Part shown: positions 33,629 to 41,504 of the stretch, piece by piece | Position numbering within the stretch: the stretch's first letter is position 1 | How the letters are laid out: each line of letters opens with the position of its first letter | Assembly (NCBI GenBank): GCA_905235835.1 | Contig: CAJONQ010000016.1 | Location: 1-41,504, forward strand | Length of the DNA stretch: 41,504 bases | From: an uncultured Prevotella sp. | GTDB taxonomy: Bacteria > Bacteroidota > Bacteroidia > Bacteroidales > Bacteroidaceae | Reading direction: 5' to 3' | Translations under genes and position numbers: made by a program | The notes under the pieces: model-generated | Told to the model about the DNA's origin: nothing | The model's database searches: none | The model's input: only the letters and a program-made list of their open reading frames with translations

Positions 33629-35194
33629 ATGAGTAAGCAATTAGAGAAAATCAAGCAGCTTATTGAGAAGCGCGAGCAGGCTCGCCTCGGTGGTGGTGAG
33701 AAAGCTATTCAGAAACAGCACGACAAAGGAAAATATACTGCCCGTGAACGCATCGAGATGTTACTTGACAAGGGCTCGTTTGAGGAATACGATATGTTCA
33801 AGGAACATCGTTGCCATAACTTTGGCATGGAGAAGAAGCAGTTCCTTGGTGATGGTGTCGTAGCAGGTAGCGGTACCATTGACGGTCGTCTGGTATTCAT
33901 CTTCGCACAGGACTTCACCGTACATGCTGGTTCTCTGTCAGAGACGATGAGCCAGAAGATTTGTAAGGTGATGGATATGGCAATGAAGATGGGAGCCCCT
34001 GTGATTGGTATTAATGACTCAGGTGGTGCCCGTATTCAGGAAGGTATCAATGCCCTTGCAGGATATGCTGAGATCTTTGAGCGTAACATCCTTGCATCTG
34101 GTGTGATTCCACAGATTTCCGGTATCTTTGGTCCTTGCGCCGGTGGAGCCGTTTACTCCCCTGCCCTTACCGACTTCACCCTGATGATGGAGGGAACGTC
34201 ATATATGTTCCTGACTGGTCCTAAAGTAGTAAAGACTGTTACTGGTGAGGATATTGACCAGGAGCATCTAGGTGGTGCCAGTGTTCACGCCTCTAAGAGT
34301 GGTGTGACCCATTTCACCGCCAAGACTGAGGAAGAGGCTGTTGAGATGCTGAAGACTCTGTTGAGCTATATTCCTTCTAATAATATGGAGCTGGCTCCTC
34401 GCAAGCAGTGCACAGACCCCATCGACCGCCTGGAGGACTCTCTGAACGAGATTATCCCAGAGAACCCCAACGAGGCATACGATATGTATAAGGTAATCAG
34501 TGCTATCGTCGATGATAATGAGTTCTTCGAGGTACAGCCTAAGTTTGCCAAGAACATCATTGTTGGTTTCGCCCGTTTCAATGGTCAAAGTGTAGGTATT
34601 GTGGCTAACCAGCCTTCATGCTATGCTGGTGTGCTTGACGTGAACGCCTCTCGTAAGGGTGCTCGTTTCGTCCGCTTCTGTGACGCTTTCAACATCCCTA
34701 TCGTATCACTTGTTGACGTACCAGGATTCTTGCCAGGTACAGGTCAGGAGTATAACGCCGTCATCCTGCATGGTGCTCAGTTGCTCTATGCTTACGGAGA
34801 AGCTACCGTGCCCAAGATCACCGTTACCCTGCGTAAGTCATACGGTGGCTCACACATCGTGATGGGTTCCAAGCAGTTGCACACCGACCTCAACTACGCA
34901 TGGCCCTCTGCAGAGATCGCAGTAATGGGTGCTTCTGGTGCCGCTGCCGTACTCTATGCGAAGGAGGCAAAGGCAAAGAAGGAAGCTGGTGAGGATGTAA
35001 AGGCATTCATCGCAGAGAAGGAAGAGGAGTACAACGAGCTCTTCGCCAATCCTTATCAGGCCGCTAAATACGGTTATATTGATGATGTGATTGAGCCACG
35101 CAACACTCGTTTCCGCATCTGTCGCGCACTGGCACAGCTTGCCACTAAGCGTGATGCCCTGCCAGCTAAGAAGCATGGTAATATTCCAATGTAA
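33629..35194 (+). CDS. mmdA: Methylmalonyl-CoA decarboxylase alpha / acyl-CoA carboxyltransferase
   Basis: This 521-residue carboxyltransferase moves CO2 between methylmalonyl-CoA and biotin. The N-terminal half has [23 protein letters not shown] and [23 protein letters not shown]; the C-terminal half has [15 protein letters not shown] and the oxyanion-type [26 protein letters not shown]. The family covers MmdA and propionyl-CoA carboxylase beta subunits, which cannot be separated reliably by sequence. Adjacency to mce and a biotin carrier favours the methylmalonyl-CoA module. The membrane beta subunit (MmdB/OadB) expected of a sodium-pumping decarboxylase is missing from the window. Confidence 0.92.
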   Translation: MSKQLEKIKQLIEKREQARLGGGEKAIQKQHDKGKYTARERIEMLLDKGSFEEYDMFKEHRCHNFGMEKKQFLGDGVVAGSGTIDGRLVFIFAQDFTVHAGSLSETMSQKICKVMDMAMKMGAPVIGINDSGGARIQEGINALAGYAEIFERNILASGVIPQISGIFGPCAGGAVYSPALTDFTLMMEGTSYMFLTGPKVVKTVTGEDIDQEHLGGASVHASKSGVTHFTAKTEEEAVEMLKTLLSYIPSNNMELAPRKQCTDPIDRLEDSLNEIIPENPNEAYDMYKVISAIVDDNEFFEVQPKFAKNIIVGFARFNGQSVGIVANQPSCYAGVLDVNASRKGARFVRFCDAFNIPIVSLVDVPGFLPGTGQEYNAVILHGAQLLYAYGEATVPKITVTLRKSYGGSHIVMGSKQLHTDLNYAWPSAEIAVMGASGAAAVLYAKEAKAKKEAGEDVKAFIAEKEEEYNELFANPYQAAKYGYIDDVIEPRNTRFRICRALAQLATKRDALPAKKHGNIPM

Positions 35195-35208
35195 TAATAT
35201 CTCCGTAT

Positions 35209-35358
35209 ATGAAGAATGAAGTATATGCAGCTATAGCCCTTGCTCTTCATGAGTTCAAAGGGAATAACGTTCACGACAAAGAGCCTGGTATCATCACTAT
35301 TCAGGAGAAGCAGACTCAGTGGAACGGCTATGCTCAAACTATGACAGAACATCCATAA
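35209..35358 (+). CDS. Small protein of the methylmalonyl-CoA cluster (49 aa)
   Basis: This short ORF encodes 49 residues (N-terminus MKNEVYAAIALALHEFKG, C-terminus WNGYAQTMTEHP) and sits between mmdA (14-bp gap) and the biotin carrier (12-bp gap). From memory, a short protein with the same YAAIALAL start and WN...TMTE end occurs at this position in other Bacteroidales, which makes it likely real. OadG-type gamma subunits have an N-terminal membrane helix; here the hydrophobic part is too short for a clear helix, so a soluble assembly or accessory role is possible. Confidence 0.75.
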   Translation: MKNEVYAAIALALHEFKGNNVHDKEPGIITIQEKQTQWNGYAQTMTEHP

Positions 35359-35370
35359 AACGAGATTATT

Positions 35371-35811
35371 ATGAAAAAGGAATATAAGTATACTATCAAC
35401 GGTAACAAATACGAGGTTGCTATCGGTGATATCGCAGAGAACATTGCCACTGTCACCGTTAACGGTGAGGAATACAAGGTGGAAATGGAACCAGAACCTG
35501 TAGAGGAGAAAAAGGTGGTAGTACGACCCGTTGCTAATACGTCAAGCTCTACCAGTGACTCTAATGAATCTGGTAATGCCGCTGGTGCTATTGCTTCTGG
35601 TAATGCTGTCAAGGCTCCCCTGCCTGGTGTTATCACAGAGATCTGTGTCAACGAAGGTGACGAGGTCAAGGCTGGCGATACGGTCGTTGTTCTGGAGGCG
35701 ATGAAGATGGCTAACAACATTGAGGCAGAGAAAGACGGTAAGATTACCGCTATCTGTGTGAAACCAGGACAGACTGTCATGGAAGACGATCCACTGGTTG
35801 TCATTGAGTAA
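35371..35811 (+). CDS. Biotin carboxyl carrier subunit
   Basis: The 146-residue protein carries biotin for the carboxyltransferase. The biotinyl domain occupies about residues 75-146 with biotinylated Lys112 in [15 protein letters not shown] and the usual [18 protein letters not shown] entry. The N-terminal part (about 1-45; [12 protein letters not shown]...[13 protein letters not shown]) is a small beta domain seen in MmdC/PCC carrier subunits, joined by a Ser/Asn/Gly linker. It is the last gene before a strong terminator. Confidence 0.94.
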   Translation: MKKEYKYTINGNKYEVAIGDIAENIATVTVNGEEYKVEMEPEPVEEKKVVVRPVANTSSSTSDSNESGNAAGAIASGNAVKAPLPGVITEICVNEGDEVKAGDTVVVLEAMKMANNIEAEKDGKITAICVKPGQTVMEDDPLVVIE

Positions 35812-35833
35812 ACATCTTGACGTGACAATAAGG

Positions 35834-35866
35834 AAAGAGGATGCGTTCGCATCCTCTTTTTTCTTT
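35834..35866 (+). terminator. Terminator of the methylmalonyl-CoA cluster
   Basis: AAAGAGGATGC (35834-35844) and GCATCCTCTTT (35849-35859) form an 11-bp stem with a GTTC tetraloop, followed by TTTTCTTTC. It resembles the terminators at 18309 and 28014 (shared AGAGGAT core). Confidence 0.85.
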
Positions 35867-35900
35867 CTAAAGAATCTCTCGGCACTGCCAGCGCACCTGT

Positions 35901-35937
35901 TGACTTAGAGTCAGCAACCTTGTCGACTGGAGTCGAC
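35901..35937. repeat. Two short palindromes in the convergent gap before panD
   Basis: TGACT-TAG-AGTCA (35901-35913) and GTCGACT-GG-AGTCGAC (35922-35937) lie next to each other between the biotin-carrier terminator and the panD stop. They may serve panD termination on the minus strand, but no T run follows on that side. Function unknown. Confidence 0.45.
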
Positions 35938-35962
35938 CAGTGAAAGAAGGGGTTCTATTCTG

Positions 35963-36307
35963 CTATAGACGGTTACCTGCTTTGGGGAACACGACGGTAG
36001 GCTGGAACGTCTTCGCCTCCTCAAAGTCCATCAAAGCATAGGAGATGATAATAACGGTATCACCTGGCAACACCTTGCGGGCGGCGGCACCATTCAGACA
36101 GATACAACCACTGCCCCGCTCGCCTTTGATGATATAGGTCTCGAAACGCTCCCCATTATCATTATCGAGGACCTGCACCTTCTCACCTGCGATGAGATTA
36201 GCGGCATCCATCAAATCCTCATCAATGGTAATGCTCCCCATATAGTGGAGGTTGGCTTCCGTTACAGTCACGCAATGCAACTTCGACTTCATTACTTCTA
36301 TCATCAT
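35963..36307 (-). CDS. panD: Aspartate 1-decarboxylase
   Basis: This pyruvoyl enzyme makes beta-alanine from aspartate for pantothenate synthesis. The 114-residue proenzyme contains the self-cleavage site Gly24-Ser25 in [17 protein letters not shown], so Ser25 becomes the pyruvoyl group. [14 protein letters not shown] and [14 protein letters not shown] match the family. The start overlaps the panC stop (ATGATGA), and the first ATG gives the usual length before the cleavage site. Confidence 0.96.
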   Translation of the reverse strand: MMIEVMKSKLHCVTVTEANLHYMGSITIDEDLMDAANLIAGEKVQVLDNDNGERFETYIIKGERGSGCICLNGAAARKVLPGDTVIIISYALMDFEEAKTFQPTVVFPKAGNRL

Positions 36308-37158
36308 AGCGCCTTGTATTTAATATGGTCAATTAAACGGATGGGGGTCTTACCACAATAGACGGTAATACATCCCACAACATACGGAGAATCCTCCCAG
36401 TTGTCGATATCCTGCAAGGTGTTTCCATCTACAATAGAGAAATACTCGACATCCAATCCCTCCACCTTATTAATATCACTAACGACCTTATCGTGAGTCT
36501 CCTTAACTGTATGTGTTTCAGCGTATTTAAGACTCGCCTTCAAGGCTTTATAGATATTCGGAGCTATTGCTCTTTCATCTGGTGAAAGCAAGGTATTACG
36601 AGAACTTTTTGCCAGTCCGTCCTTATCACGGACGATGTCACACTCTACCATCTGAACACCCAAGCCGAGGTGACGGACCATGGCTTTAACAACAGCAATC
36701 TGCTGCCAGTCTTTCTCACCAAAATAAGCACGGGTTGGCTTGACGATATAGAACAAACGGCTAACGACCTGACAAACTCCATTGAAGTGACCTGGGCGAT
36801 GAGCACCCTCCATCACCGTAGAAACGGGAGGATATTCAAACTGGCGAGTATCTGGTACAGGATACATCTCCTCTACAGAGGGAGCAAGCACATAATCCGC
36901 ACCACATTGGTCTAACAACTCACAATCCGCATCCAGTGTACGTGGATAGTTCTTCAAATCATTCTTGTCGTTAAACTGAGTCGGGTTGACAAAAACGGAA
37001 ACAACAGTTATCCCATTCTCTTTCACGCTCCGCTTTACCAGTGAGGCATGTCCTTCATGTAAAGCTCCCATGGTAGGAACTAAACCTATTTCTTTTCCTT
37101 GCTTGCGATCTTCAAAAAGCTGGTTCTGAAGGTCAACAATCCTATTGAATACTTTCAT
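36304..37158 (-). CDS. panC: Pantothenate synthetase
   Basis: This enzyme joins pantoate and beta-alanine with ATP. The 284-residue product has the nucleotidyltransferase signature [15 protein letters not shown] (HIGH-like His34 and His37), [16 protein letters not shown], the FGEKDWQQ loop and the KMSKS-like [11 protein letters not shown]. The ATG at 37158 is chosen; a TTG at 37182 is the only longer alternative. panB is not in the window. Together with panD and coaBC it covers part of the coenzyme A pathway. No convincing promoter was found in the 173-bp gap to the divergent gene on this side. Confidence 0.96.
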   Translation of the reverse strand: MKVFNRIVDLQNQLFEDRKQGKEIGLVPTMGALHEGHASLVKRSVKENGITVVSVFVNPTQFNDKNDLKNYPRTLDADCELLDQCGADYVLAPSVEEMYPVPDTRQFEYPPVSTVMEGAHRPGHFNGVCQVVSRLFYIVKPTRAYFGEKDWQQIAVVKAMVRHLGLGVQMVECDIVRDKDGLAKSSRNTLLSPDERAIAPNIYKALKASLKYAETHTVKETHDKVVSDINKVEGLDVEYFSIVDGNTLQDIDNWEDSPYVVGCITVYCGKTPIRLIDHIKYKAL

Positions 37159-37303
37159 CTTTCTCTTATCGGTTGTATACAAATCGGATGCAAAATAACA
37201 ACATTTTTGGCAAATAAGGAAAAAATATCGTAAAAATATGCCAAATTCGTGACTAAAAATCCTTAAATATGCACGATTCTGCCGTTTTGTGAATTATTTT
37301 TCG

Positions 37304-37311
37304 TACCTTTG
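37304..37311 (+). promoter_or_regulatory. -7 promoter element of the glycogen-synthase-like gene
   Basis: TACCTTTG is 20 bp before the ATG. The nearest TTTG (37286-37289) is only 14 bp upstream, so the -33 box is uncertain. Confidence 0.5.
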
Positions 37312-37331
37312 CATGGTTAAAATATACCAAT

Positions 37332-38138
37332 ATGGCAAAGAAGATATTGTTCATCAACCAAGAGATTGTTCCTTATGTTCCCGACAGTGAGCTCTCACTG
37401 ATGGGAAAAGCTCTTCCGCAGGTCATGCAGGAGAACGGACACGAAATTCGCACGTTTATGCCCAAATGGGGTACGATTAACGAGCGTCGTGGACAATTAC
37501 ATGAGGTTATTCGTCTTTCTGGGATGAATTTGATCATTGACGATACAGACCACCCCCTTATTATTAAGGTGGCATCTATTGTCCAGACCCGTATTCAGGT
37601 GTATTTTATCGACAATGAGGATTACTTCTCTAAACGTCAGATGATTGTTGATGAGAAGGGTGAAGACTATCCCGACAACGGTGAGCGTGCGATTTTCTTT
37701 GCTCGTGGCGTTCTTGAGACAGTCAAGAAACTACGCTGGGTTCCTGATATTATTCATGTTCAGGGATGGATGGGCGCTGTTGTTCCTCTGTATATCAAAA
37801 CGGCTTATCATGAAGAGCCCTCGTTTGCCAATACGAAAGTGATTACGTCACTCTTTACCAAGAGTTTGAATTCTGACTTTGGAACAAACTTCAAGAAATG
37901 TGTCGAGTTCCGAGAGGCGAAAGCAGACTTGCTGGATAAATACAATGACAACTTTGATTTTGAGGAGTTAGGTAAACTCGCCATTGATTATAGCGATGGT
38001 GTGATAGCTGCCCACAAAGACATTAACGAAAAGTTATTAAAACACGCACAATCGAATAACATTCCGACCCTGGCTTTCCCTGGTGACGATTTTGGTCCTG
38101 CGTATGAGGAGTTCTACAACCAGATTTGTACAGAATAA
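37332..38138 (+). CDS. Half-length glycogen/starch synthase-like protein
   Basis: The 268-residue product corresponds to the N-terminal (GT5) half only of glycogen synthase: KKILFINQEIVPYVPDS...ALPQVMQENGHEIRTFMPKWG, then PDIIHVQGWMGAVVPLYIKTAY and the following helix. The K-T-G-G-L sequence that binds ADP-glucose is replaced by residues 16-22 (VPDSELS), and the usual H-x-H-D-W is H-V-Q-G-W. The C-terminal nucleotide-sugar half is absent. It is not expected to synthesise glycogen as such and may be a binding or regulatory protein. It is followed by a DUF4270 gene. Confidence 0.82.
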   Translation: MAKKILFINQEIVPYVPDSELSLMGKALPQVMQENGHEIRTFMPKWGTINERRGQLHEVIRLSGMNLIIDDTDHPLIIKVASIVQTRIQVYFIDNEDYFSKRQMIVDEKGEDYPDNGERAIFFARGVLETVKKLRWVPDIIHVQGWMGAVVPLYIKTAYHEEPSFANTKVITSLFTKSLNSDFGTNFKKCVEFREAKADLLDKYNDNFDFEELGKLAIDYSDGVIAAHKDINEKLLKHAQSNNIPTLAFPGDDFGPAYEEFYNQICTE

Positions 38139-38180
38139 ACTGATTAAAAAGGATAATATCATTAAGATTTAAATACTTCA

Positions 38181-39668
38181 ATGATGAAAAGAATACTATT
38201 GGCAGGGATTGTAGCTTTGATGATGATTACAATCTCTTCATGTGATGAGGATACCGTAGGAGTTGGTAAGACATTGACAAGTAATGTGGACTTGTTTACT
38301 ATTGAGACTGACACTTTTGACGTCACTACTAGATCCATAGCCATTGACGCTGTACTATCACATAGTAATTACACCTATCTAGGACGTATCAAAGACCCAG
38401 AGACCAGTGCCTATATCACAGCGGACTACATGACACAGTTTGCTGTTTTGGAGAATGTCAAAGACAGTCTCTTCGTTCCGGATAAATATGTGCTTAGCCG
38501 AGACGAAAACGATAAGGCAATGTCAGACTCTTGTGTTGTAACACTTATTCTGAATAAGTTTATTGGTGACTCATTAGCTGCCATGAAAATGACTATGTAC
38601 GAGTTAGACAGACCTGTGGAAGATGGAAAGAACTATTATACCAACTTTGACCCAGAGGCAGAAGGCTATCTTAGAGCGGATGGTATCAAACAAAATATTA
38701 TGTACAGCATTACGAATATGCAAGACAATGATAGTACCAGAAAAGCAGATGCCACTAATGGTGAATTGACGATCAATATTGTTTTAGACAAGCCCTATAT
38801 TGACAAGAACAATGTCAAATACAATAATTTTGGTACTTATCTGTTACGTACTTATTACGATCATCCTGAGTATTTCAAGAACTCGCAGACCTTCACAAAG
38901 AAGGTTTTCCCCGGCTTCTACTTCAAAACGACAGATGGTGTAGGTGTAATGTCTGAGATTGTTGCCACTCGCATCGCTGTATTTTATCTATATACGGACA
39001 AAGAAGAGACTGTTGGTTATTATGACAGTTCTCTTTTCTATAGTACTGAGGAGGTATTACAGACCACTCATATCACCAATGACGAGACTCGTATCTCAGA
39101 AATGGCGGCAGAAACGAATTGTACCTATTTAAAGACTCCTGCAGGTATATATACTGAAGTAACACTTCCCATTGACGATATTAAGCTGAACCACGAGACT
39201 GACACATTATCATCAGCAAAGGTGGTCTTCCATAAGATGAATGATAAAACAGAATTGGCTGAGAAGCTTCTGAAAGACCCCACCACCCTTTTGATGGTTC
39301 CCAAAGACAGTCTCACTGGTTTCTTTGAGAAGCATCAGACACCAGACAATGTGACTTCTTATTTGGCAACTTTGAACTCCTCGTATAATTCATATACTTT
39401 CAATAACATCTCTACATTAATCAATGTATTATATGAGAGGAAGATAGTAGGTGGAACCAACTATACCACAGAGCATCCTAATTGGAACAAGGTCGTTTTG
39501 ATTCCAGTTCAGACATCTACAGCAACATCGACGTCCTATAATACGACAACATCAACAATTAGTGCTGTGAATAACGAGATGTCGATAACCAGCTCCCGAC
39601 TTGTTGGTGGACCAGACAATCCACACGCCCCGATTCAGATTAGTGTGATTTATAACAAGAACAAGTAG
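38181..39668 (+). CDS. DUF4270 lipoprotein
   Basis: The 495-residue product has a lipoprotein signal (MMKRILLAGIVALMMITISSC; lipobox ISSC, mature DEDTVGVG) and the DUF4270 pattern: acidic D-x-x-x-V-G opening, VDLFTIETDTFDVTTRSI, then NYTYLGRIKDPETSAYITADYMTQF. It is predicted to sit in an envelope membrane. The biochemical role of the family is unknown. It lies 42 bp after the glycogen-synthase-like gene on the same strand and 1 bp before the 43-residue ORF. Confidence 0.88.
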   Translation: MMKRILLAGIVALMMITISSCDEDTVGVGKTLTSNVDLFTIETDTFDVTTRSIAIDAVLSHSNYTYLGRIKDPETSAYITADYMTQFAVLENVKDSLFVPDKYVLSRDENDKAMSDSCVVTLILNKFIGDSLAAMKMTMYELDRPVEDGKNYYTNFDPEAEGYLRADGIKQNIMYSITNMQDNDSTRKADATNGELTINIVLDKPYIDKNNVKYNNFGTYLLRTYYDHPEYFKNSQTFTKKVFPGFYFKTTDGVGVMSEIVATRIAVFYLYTDKEETVGYYDSSLFYSTEEVLQTTHITNDETRISEMAAETNCTYLKTPAGIYTEVTLPIDDIKLNHETDTLSSAKVVFHKMNDKTELAEKLLKDPTTLLMVPKDSLTGFFEKHQTPDNVTSYLATLNSSYNSYTFNNISTLINVLYERKIVGGTNYTTEHPNWNKVVLIPVQTSTATSTSYNTTTSTISAVNNEMSITSSRLVGGPDNPHAPIQISVIYNKNK

Positions 39669-39669
39669 C

Positions 39670-39801
39670 ATGGCTGACAATTTCTTGGAGAAACACTTTG
39701 CGGATTATGAAGTCCGCAAAGCTGCTTACCTTCGTAAGAAAAAGCATCTTCCAAAGATAAAGCATCATCTTCCTGAACGTCCGGAAGATGATGCTTTATA
39801 A
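39670..39801 (+). CDS. Basic 43-residue ORF ending in a terminator
   Basis: This short ORF starts one base after the DUF4270 stop. The product (N-terminus MADNFLEKHFADYEVRKAA) has a helical acidic/basic first half and a Lys/His-rich middle (LRKKKHLPKIKHHLP). I recall similar MxNFLEK-type short proteins in other Bacteroidales, but not a function. The last 15 codons are encoded by the terminator hairpin at 39758-39798, so a real gene and the terminator must coexist. Being codon-regular and directly adjacent to the upstream stop, it is probably translated. Confidence 0.6.
   Translation: MADNFLEKHFADYEVRKAAYLRKKKHLPKIKHHLPERPEDDAL
39758..39798. terminator. Terminator between the DUF4270 cluster and the helicase gene
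   Basis: A perfect 16-bp stem (39758-39773 with 39783-39798, TAAAGCATCATCTTCC/GGAAGATGATGCTTTA) with a 9-nt loop lies at the end of the 43-residue ORF and reads into TAATATTATTT. The symmetric A/T flanks suit both directions. A partial copy of its 5' arm, AAAGCATCTTCC, lies at 39741-39752. Confidence 0.75.
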
Positions 39802-39808
39802 TATTATT

Positions 39809-41504
39809 TCATCCAATAATCGTATATTTTGCGAATTTCAGCAATAGCTGTTTGGTTCCGGCATTCTTGAACTCAACAGTTGCTTTGGTATTCTCACCAG
39901 TTCCTTCAACCTTTATCACTGTGCCTACTCCAAAACGCTGATGCTCAATCACATTACCTTCTTTCAGTCCTATATTACCTATAGCGGACTGAGGTCTTGG
40001 GGCTTCCTGTCGAACAGGTACTAACCGAGGTTTGGGATCGGCAATAAACTGTGTAGCGACTGGACGCGGATTCTGCATTCGTGATGCTGGGTGTTTGGCA
40101 ATAGATGATGCCACAACTCCTCCCCCTCTTTCCGATTCCACATGCAACAGCCCGGGGTCTATATCTCTAATGAAACGCGAGGGTGTGTCATATTCCATTT
40201 TCCCATAACGCCAGCGATTCTGGGCACAGGTCAATATACAATGTTTCTCTGCACGGGTAATCGCCACATACAACAGTCGACGCTCCTCCTCTAACTCACG
40301 CATGGAATTGGTACACATAGGAGATGGGAAGATATTCTCTTCCAGTCCAACGACAAAGACTGTCGGAAACTCCAAGCCTTTAGCACTATGGATCGTCATC
40401 AAGGTCACTTTATCATCCGCATCACCATTATCACTATCAAGGTCTGTCAATAAGGCGACTTCTTGTAAGAAATCTGAAAGACATATCTGGTCTTCCATAC
40501 CTTCCTCTTTCCTTCCTTCCACAAAATCCTGCATACCACCCAGAAACTCCTCCAAGTTCTCCTGACGAGATAAGTCCTCAGGATTATTAGAGCTATAAAT
40601 CTCCTTACTGATACCACTCTCCATAATAATAGAGTGTCCCAACTCGTAAGCATCTTCCTTATCTATACGAGCAGCCCATCCTTCTATTAACTGACGGAAA
40701 GCCTCGATCTTGGCGGCTGTACCTTTTGATAAAGAAAGTTGGAAGACCATTGGTTGGCAGATGACCGTCCAGAGACTTACACCATGGGTATTTGCCACCT
40801 CTACGATTTTGTTGACGGTCGTATCGCCAATACCTCGTGTCGGATAGTTGATGATACGTCGCAGTGCCTCTTCATCATTGGGATTAGAAACCACCCTATA
40901 ATAAGCTATCACATCCTTAATCTCCTTACGCTGATAAAAGCTCAATCCACCATAGATACGATAAGGAATACCGTCTTTTCGCATCTGTTCCTCAAACGAA
41001 CGGCTCTGTGAATTGGTACGATACAGAATAGCGAAATCACTATAACGACACTGGTCTTGTCGCTTGATACGCTTAATATCATTACATACTATGATAGCTT
41101 CCTCCTTGTCGCTATAGGCAGGCTTAAGAGTCAAATAGTCTCCATCCTCTTTTACACCCTGGATAGTCGGTTTGTCAGTAATGCGAAAACTATTCTTCAT
41201 TATTAGACTATTTGCCGCATTAATAATATTCTTTGTAGATCGATAATTAATATCTAAAAATATTTGAGTTCCAACAAATTCCTTTGAGAAACCAAGAATA
41301 TTATCTATTTGGGCACCTCGGAAACTATAGATACTCTGTGCGTCATCACCAACAGCACAAATATTATTCTTGCTTTTATCAAACAAATACAATAATATTT
41401 CTTTTTGTGCGTAATTGGTATCTTGATACTCATCCACCAGCACATACTGGAAACGCTCAATATATTTCTGTCGGATATCCTCATGATTCTTAAACAACAT
41501 ATAG
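39809..41504 (-). CDS. UvrD/PcrA-type ATP-dependent DNA helicase (5' end off the window)
   Basis: This superfamily 1A 3'-5' helicase acts in repair and replication restart. The 565 residues in view begin inside the protein; the gene continues past the right edge, and the first internal ATG at 41500 is not the start. Motif II is VLVDEYQDTNYAQKEIL, motif III AVGDDAQSIYSFRGAQIDNIL, motif IV INYRSTKNIINAAN, motif V TLMTIHSAKGLEFPTVFVVG and motif VI EERRLLYVAITRAEK. The C-terminal NVIEHQRFGVGTVIKVEG is the Tudor-like tail typical of PcrA/UvrD, which binds RNA polymerase in studied homologues. Confidence 0.94.
   Translation of the reverse strand, partial: YMLFKNHEDIRQKYIERFQYVLVDEYQDTNYAQKEILLYLFDKSKNNICAVGDDAQSIYSFRGAQIDNILGFSKEFVGTQIFLDINYRSTKNIINAANSLIMKNSFRITDKPTIQGVKEDGDYLTLKPAYSDKEEAIIVCNDIKRIKRQDQCRYSDFAILYRTNSQSRSFEEQMRKDGIPYRIYGGLSFYQRKEIKDVIAYYRVVSNPNDEEALRRIINYPTRGIGDTTVNKIVEVANTHGVSLWTVICQPMVFQLSLSKGTAAKIEAFRQLIEGWAARIDKEDAYELGHSIIMESGISKEIYSSNNPEDLSRQENLEEFLGGMQDFVEGRKEEGMEDQICLSDFLQEVALLTDLDSDNGDADDKVTLMTIHSAKGLEFPTVFVVGLEENIFPSPMCTNSMRELEEERRLLYVAITRAEKHCILTCAQNRWRYGKMEYDTPSRFIRDIDPGLLHVESERGGGVVASSIAKHPASRMQNPRPVATQFIADPKPRLVPVRQEAPRPQSAIGNIGLKEGNVIEHQRFGVGTVIKVEGTGENTKATVEFKNAGTKQLLLKFAKYTIIG

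Noticed and set aside
1..41504. tRNA genes, rRNA genes, insertion sequences or prophage
   Set aside because: No cloverleaf with a T-loop consensus, no transposase or integrase frame and no terminal repeats with target duplications were seen by reading; tRNAscan and ISfinder were not run.

Overview
The window looks like chromosomal DNA of a Bacteroidales bacterium, most likely a member of the Prevotellaceae (Prevotella/Segatella group). This placement is inferred from content. Most genes with an upstream gap carry the Bacteroidetes promoter TTTG-N19/20-TAnnTTTG with little Shine-Dalgarno signal. Several families are largely Bacteroidetes-specific (DUF3127, DUF4270, DUF4835/PorD-like, a carboxypeptidase-regulatory-domain TonB receptor). 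There is also the methylmalonyl-CoA decarboxylase module typical of succinate/propionate fermenters. No tRNA, rRNA, insertion sequence, integrase, phage gene or CRISPR array was seen. This is mostly a core region in tight operons.

Layout. Positions 1-493 hold no convincing gene but are rich in structure: two arrays of 22-bp tandem palindromes and a nested inverted repeat. Then come a secreted protein of unknown function and endonuclease III (nth) on +. A minus-strand operon (5165 to 1934) encodes a small secreted protein, a lipoprotein L,D-transpeptidase, an ECF sigma factor, a membrane protein in the anti-sigma position and a Spy/CpxP-like protein: a plausible envelope-stress unit. A second minus operon (7701 to 5240) is mazG, a lipocalin-like lipoprotein and rnz. 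It shares a compact divergent promoter region with valS. valS is followed by a SpoU rRNA methyltransferase, prfA and pyrF. pyrF converges on mtgA and an OmpA lipoprotein.

proS and rpsA follow. The terminator of proS overlaps the promoter of rpsA, and rpsA has a structured leader of about 135 nt. A DUF3127 SSB-like gene converges on rpsA. dnaN heads a six-gene run: dnaN, a DnaQ-type exonuclease, coaBC, a DUF4835/PorD-like gene, recN, and a protease-like/TPR protein whose catalytic residues look lost. Then come an L-fucose isomerase-family protein and a PfkB sugar kinase, an SH3b protein facing them, a FemAB-like acyltransferase and a TonB-dependent receptor.

The right part holds the methylmalonyl-CoA module (mce, mmdA, a 49-codon ORF, a biotin carrier) without its membrane beta subunit. 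Next are panC-panD on -, a half-length glycogen-synthase-like gene lacking key motifs, a DUF4270 lipoprotein and a 43-codon ORF whose end is a terminator hairpin. A UvrD/PcrA helicase runs off the right edge.

Most of the window is well-understood housekeeping. The best leads for new biology are the repeat arrays at the left end, the protease-like/TPR protein, the degenerate glycogen-synthase half-protein with its conserved-looking neighbours, the sigma/L,D-transpeptidase operon and the rpsA leader. No clearly new multi-gene system was identified.
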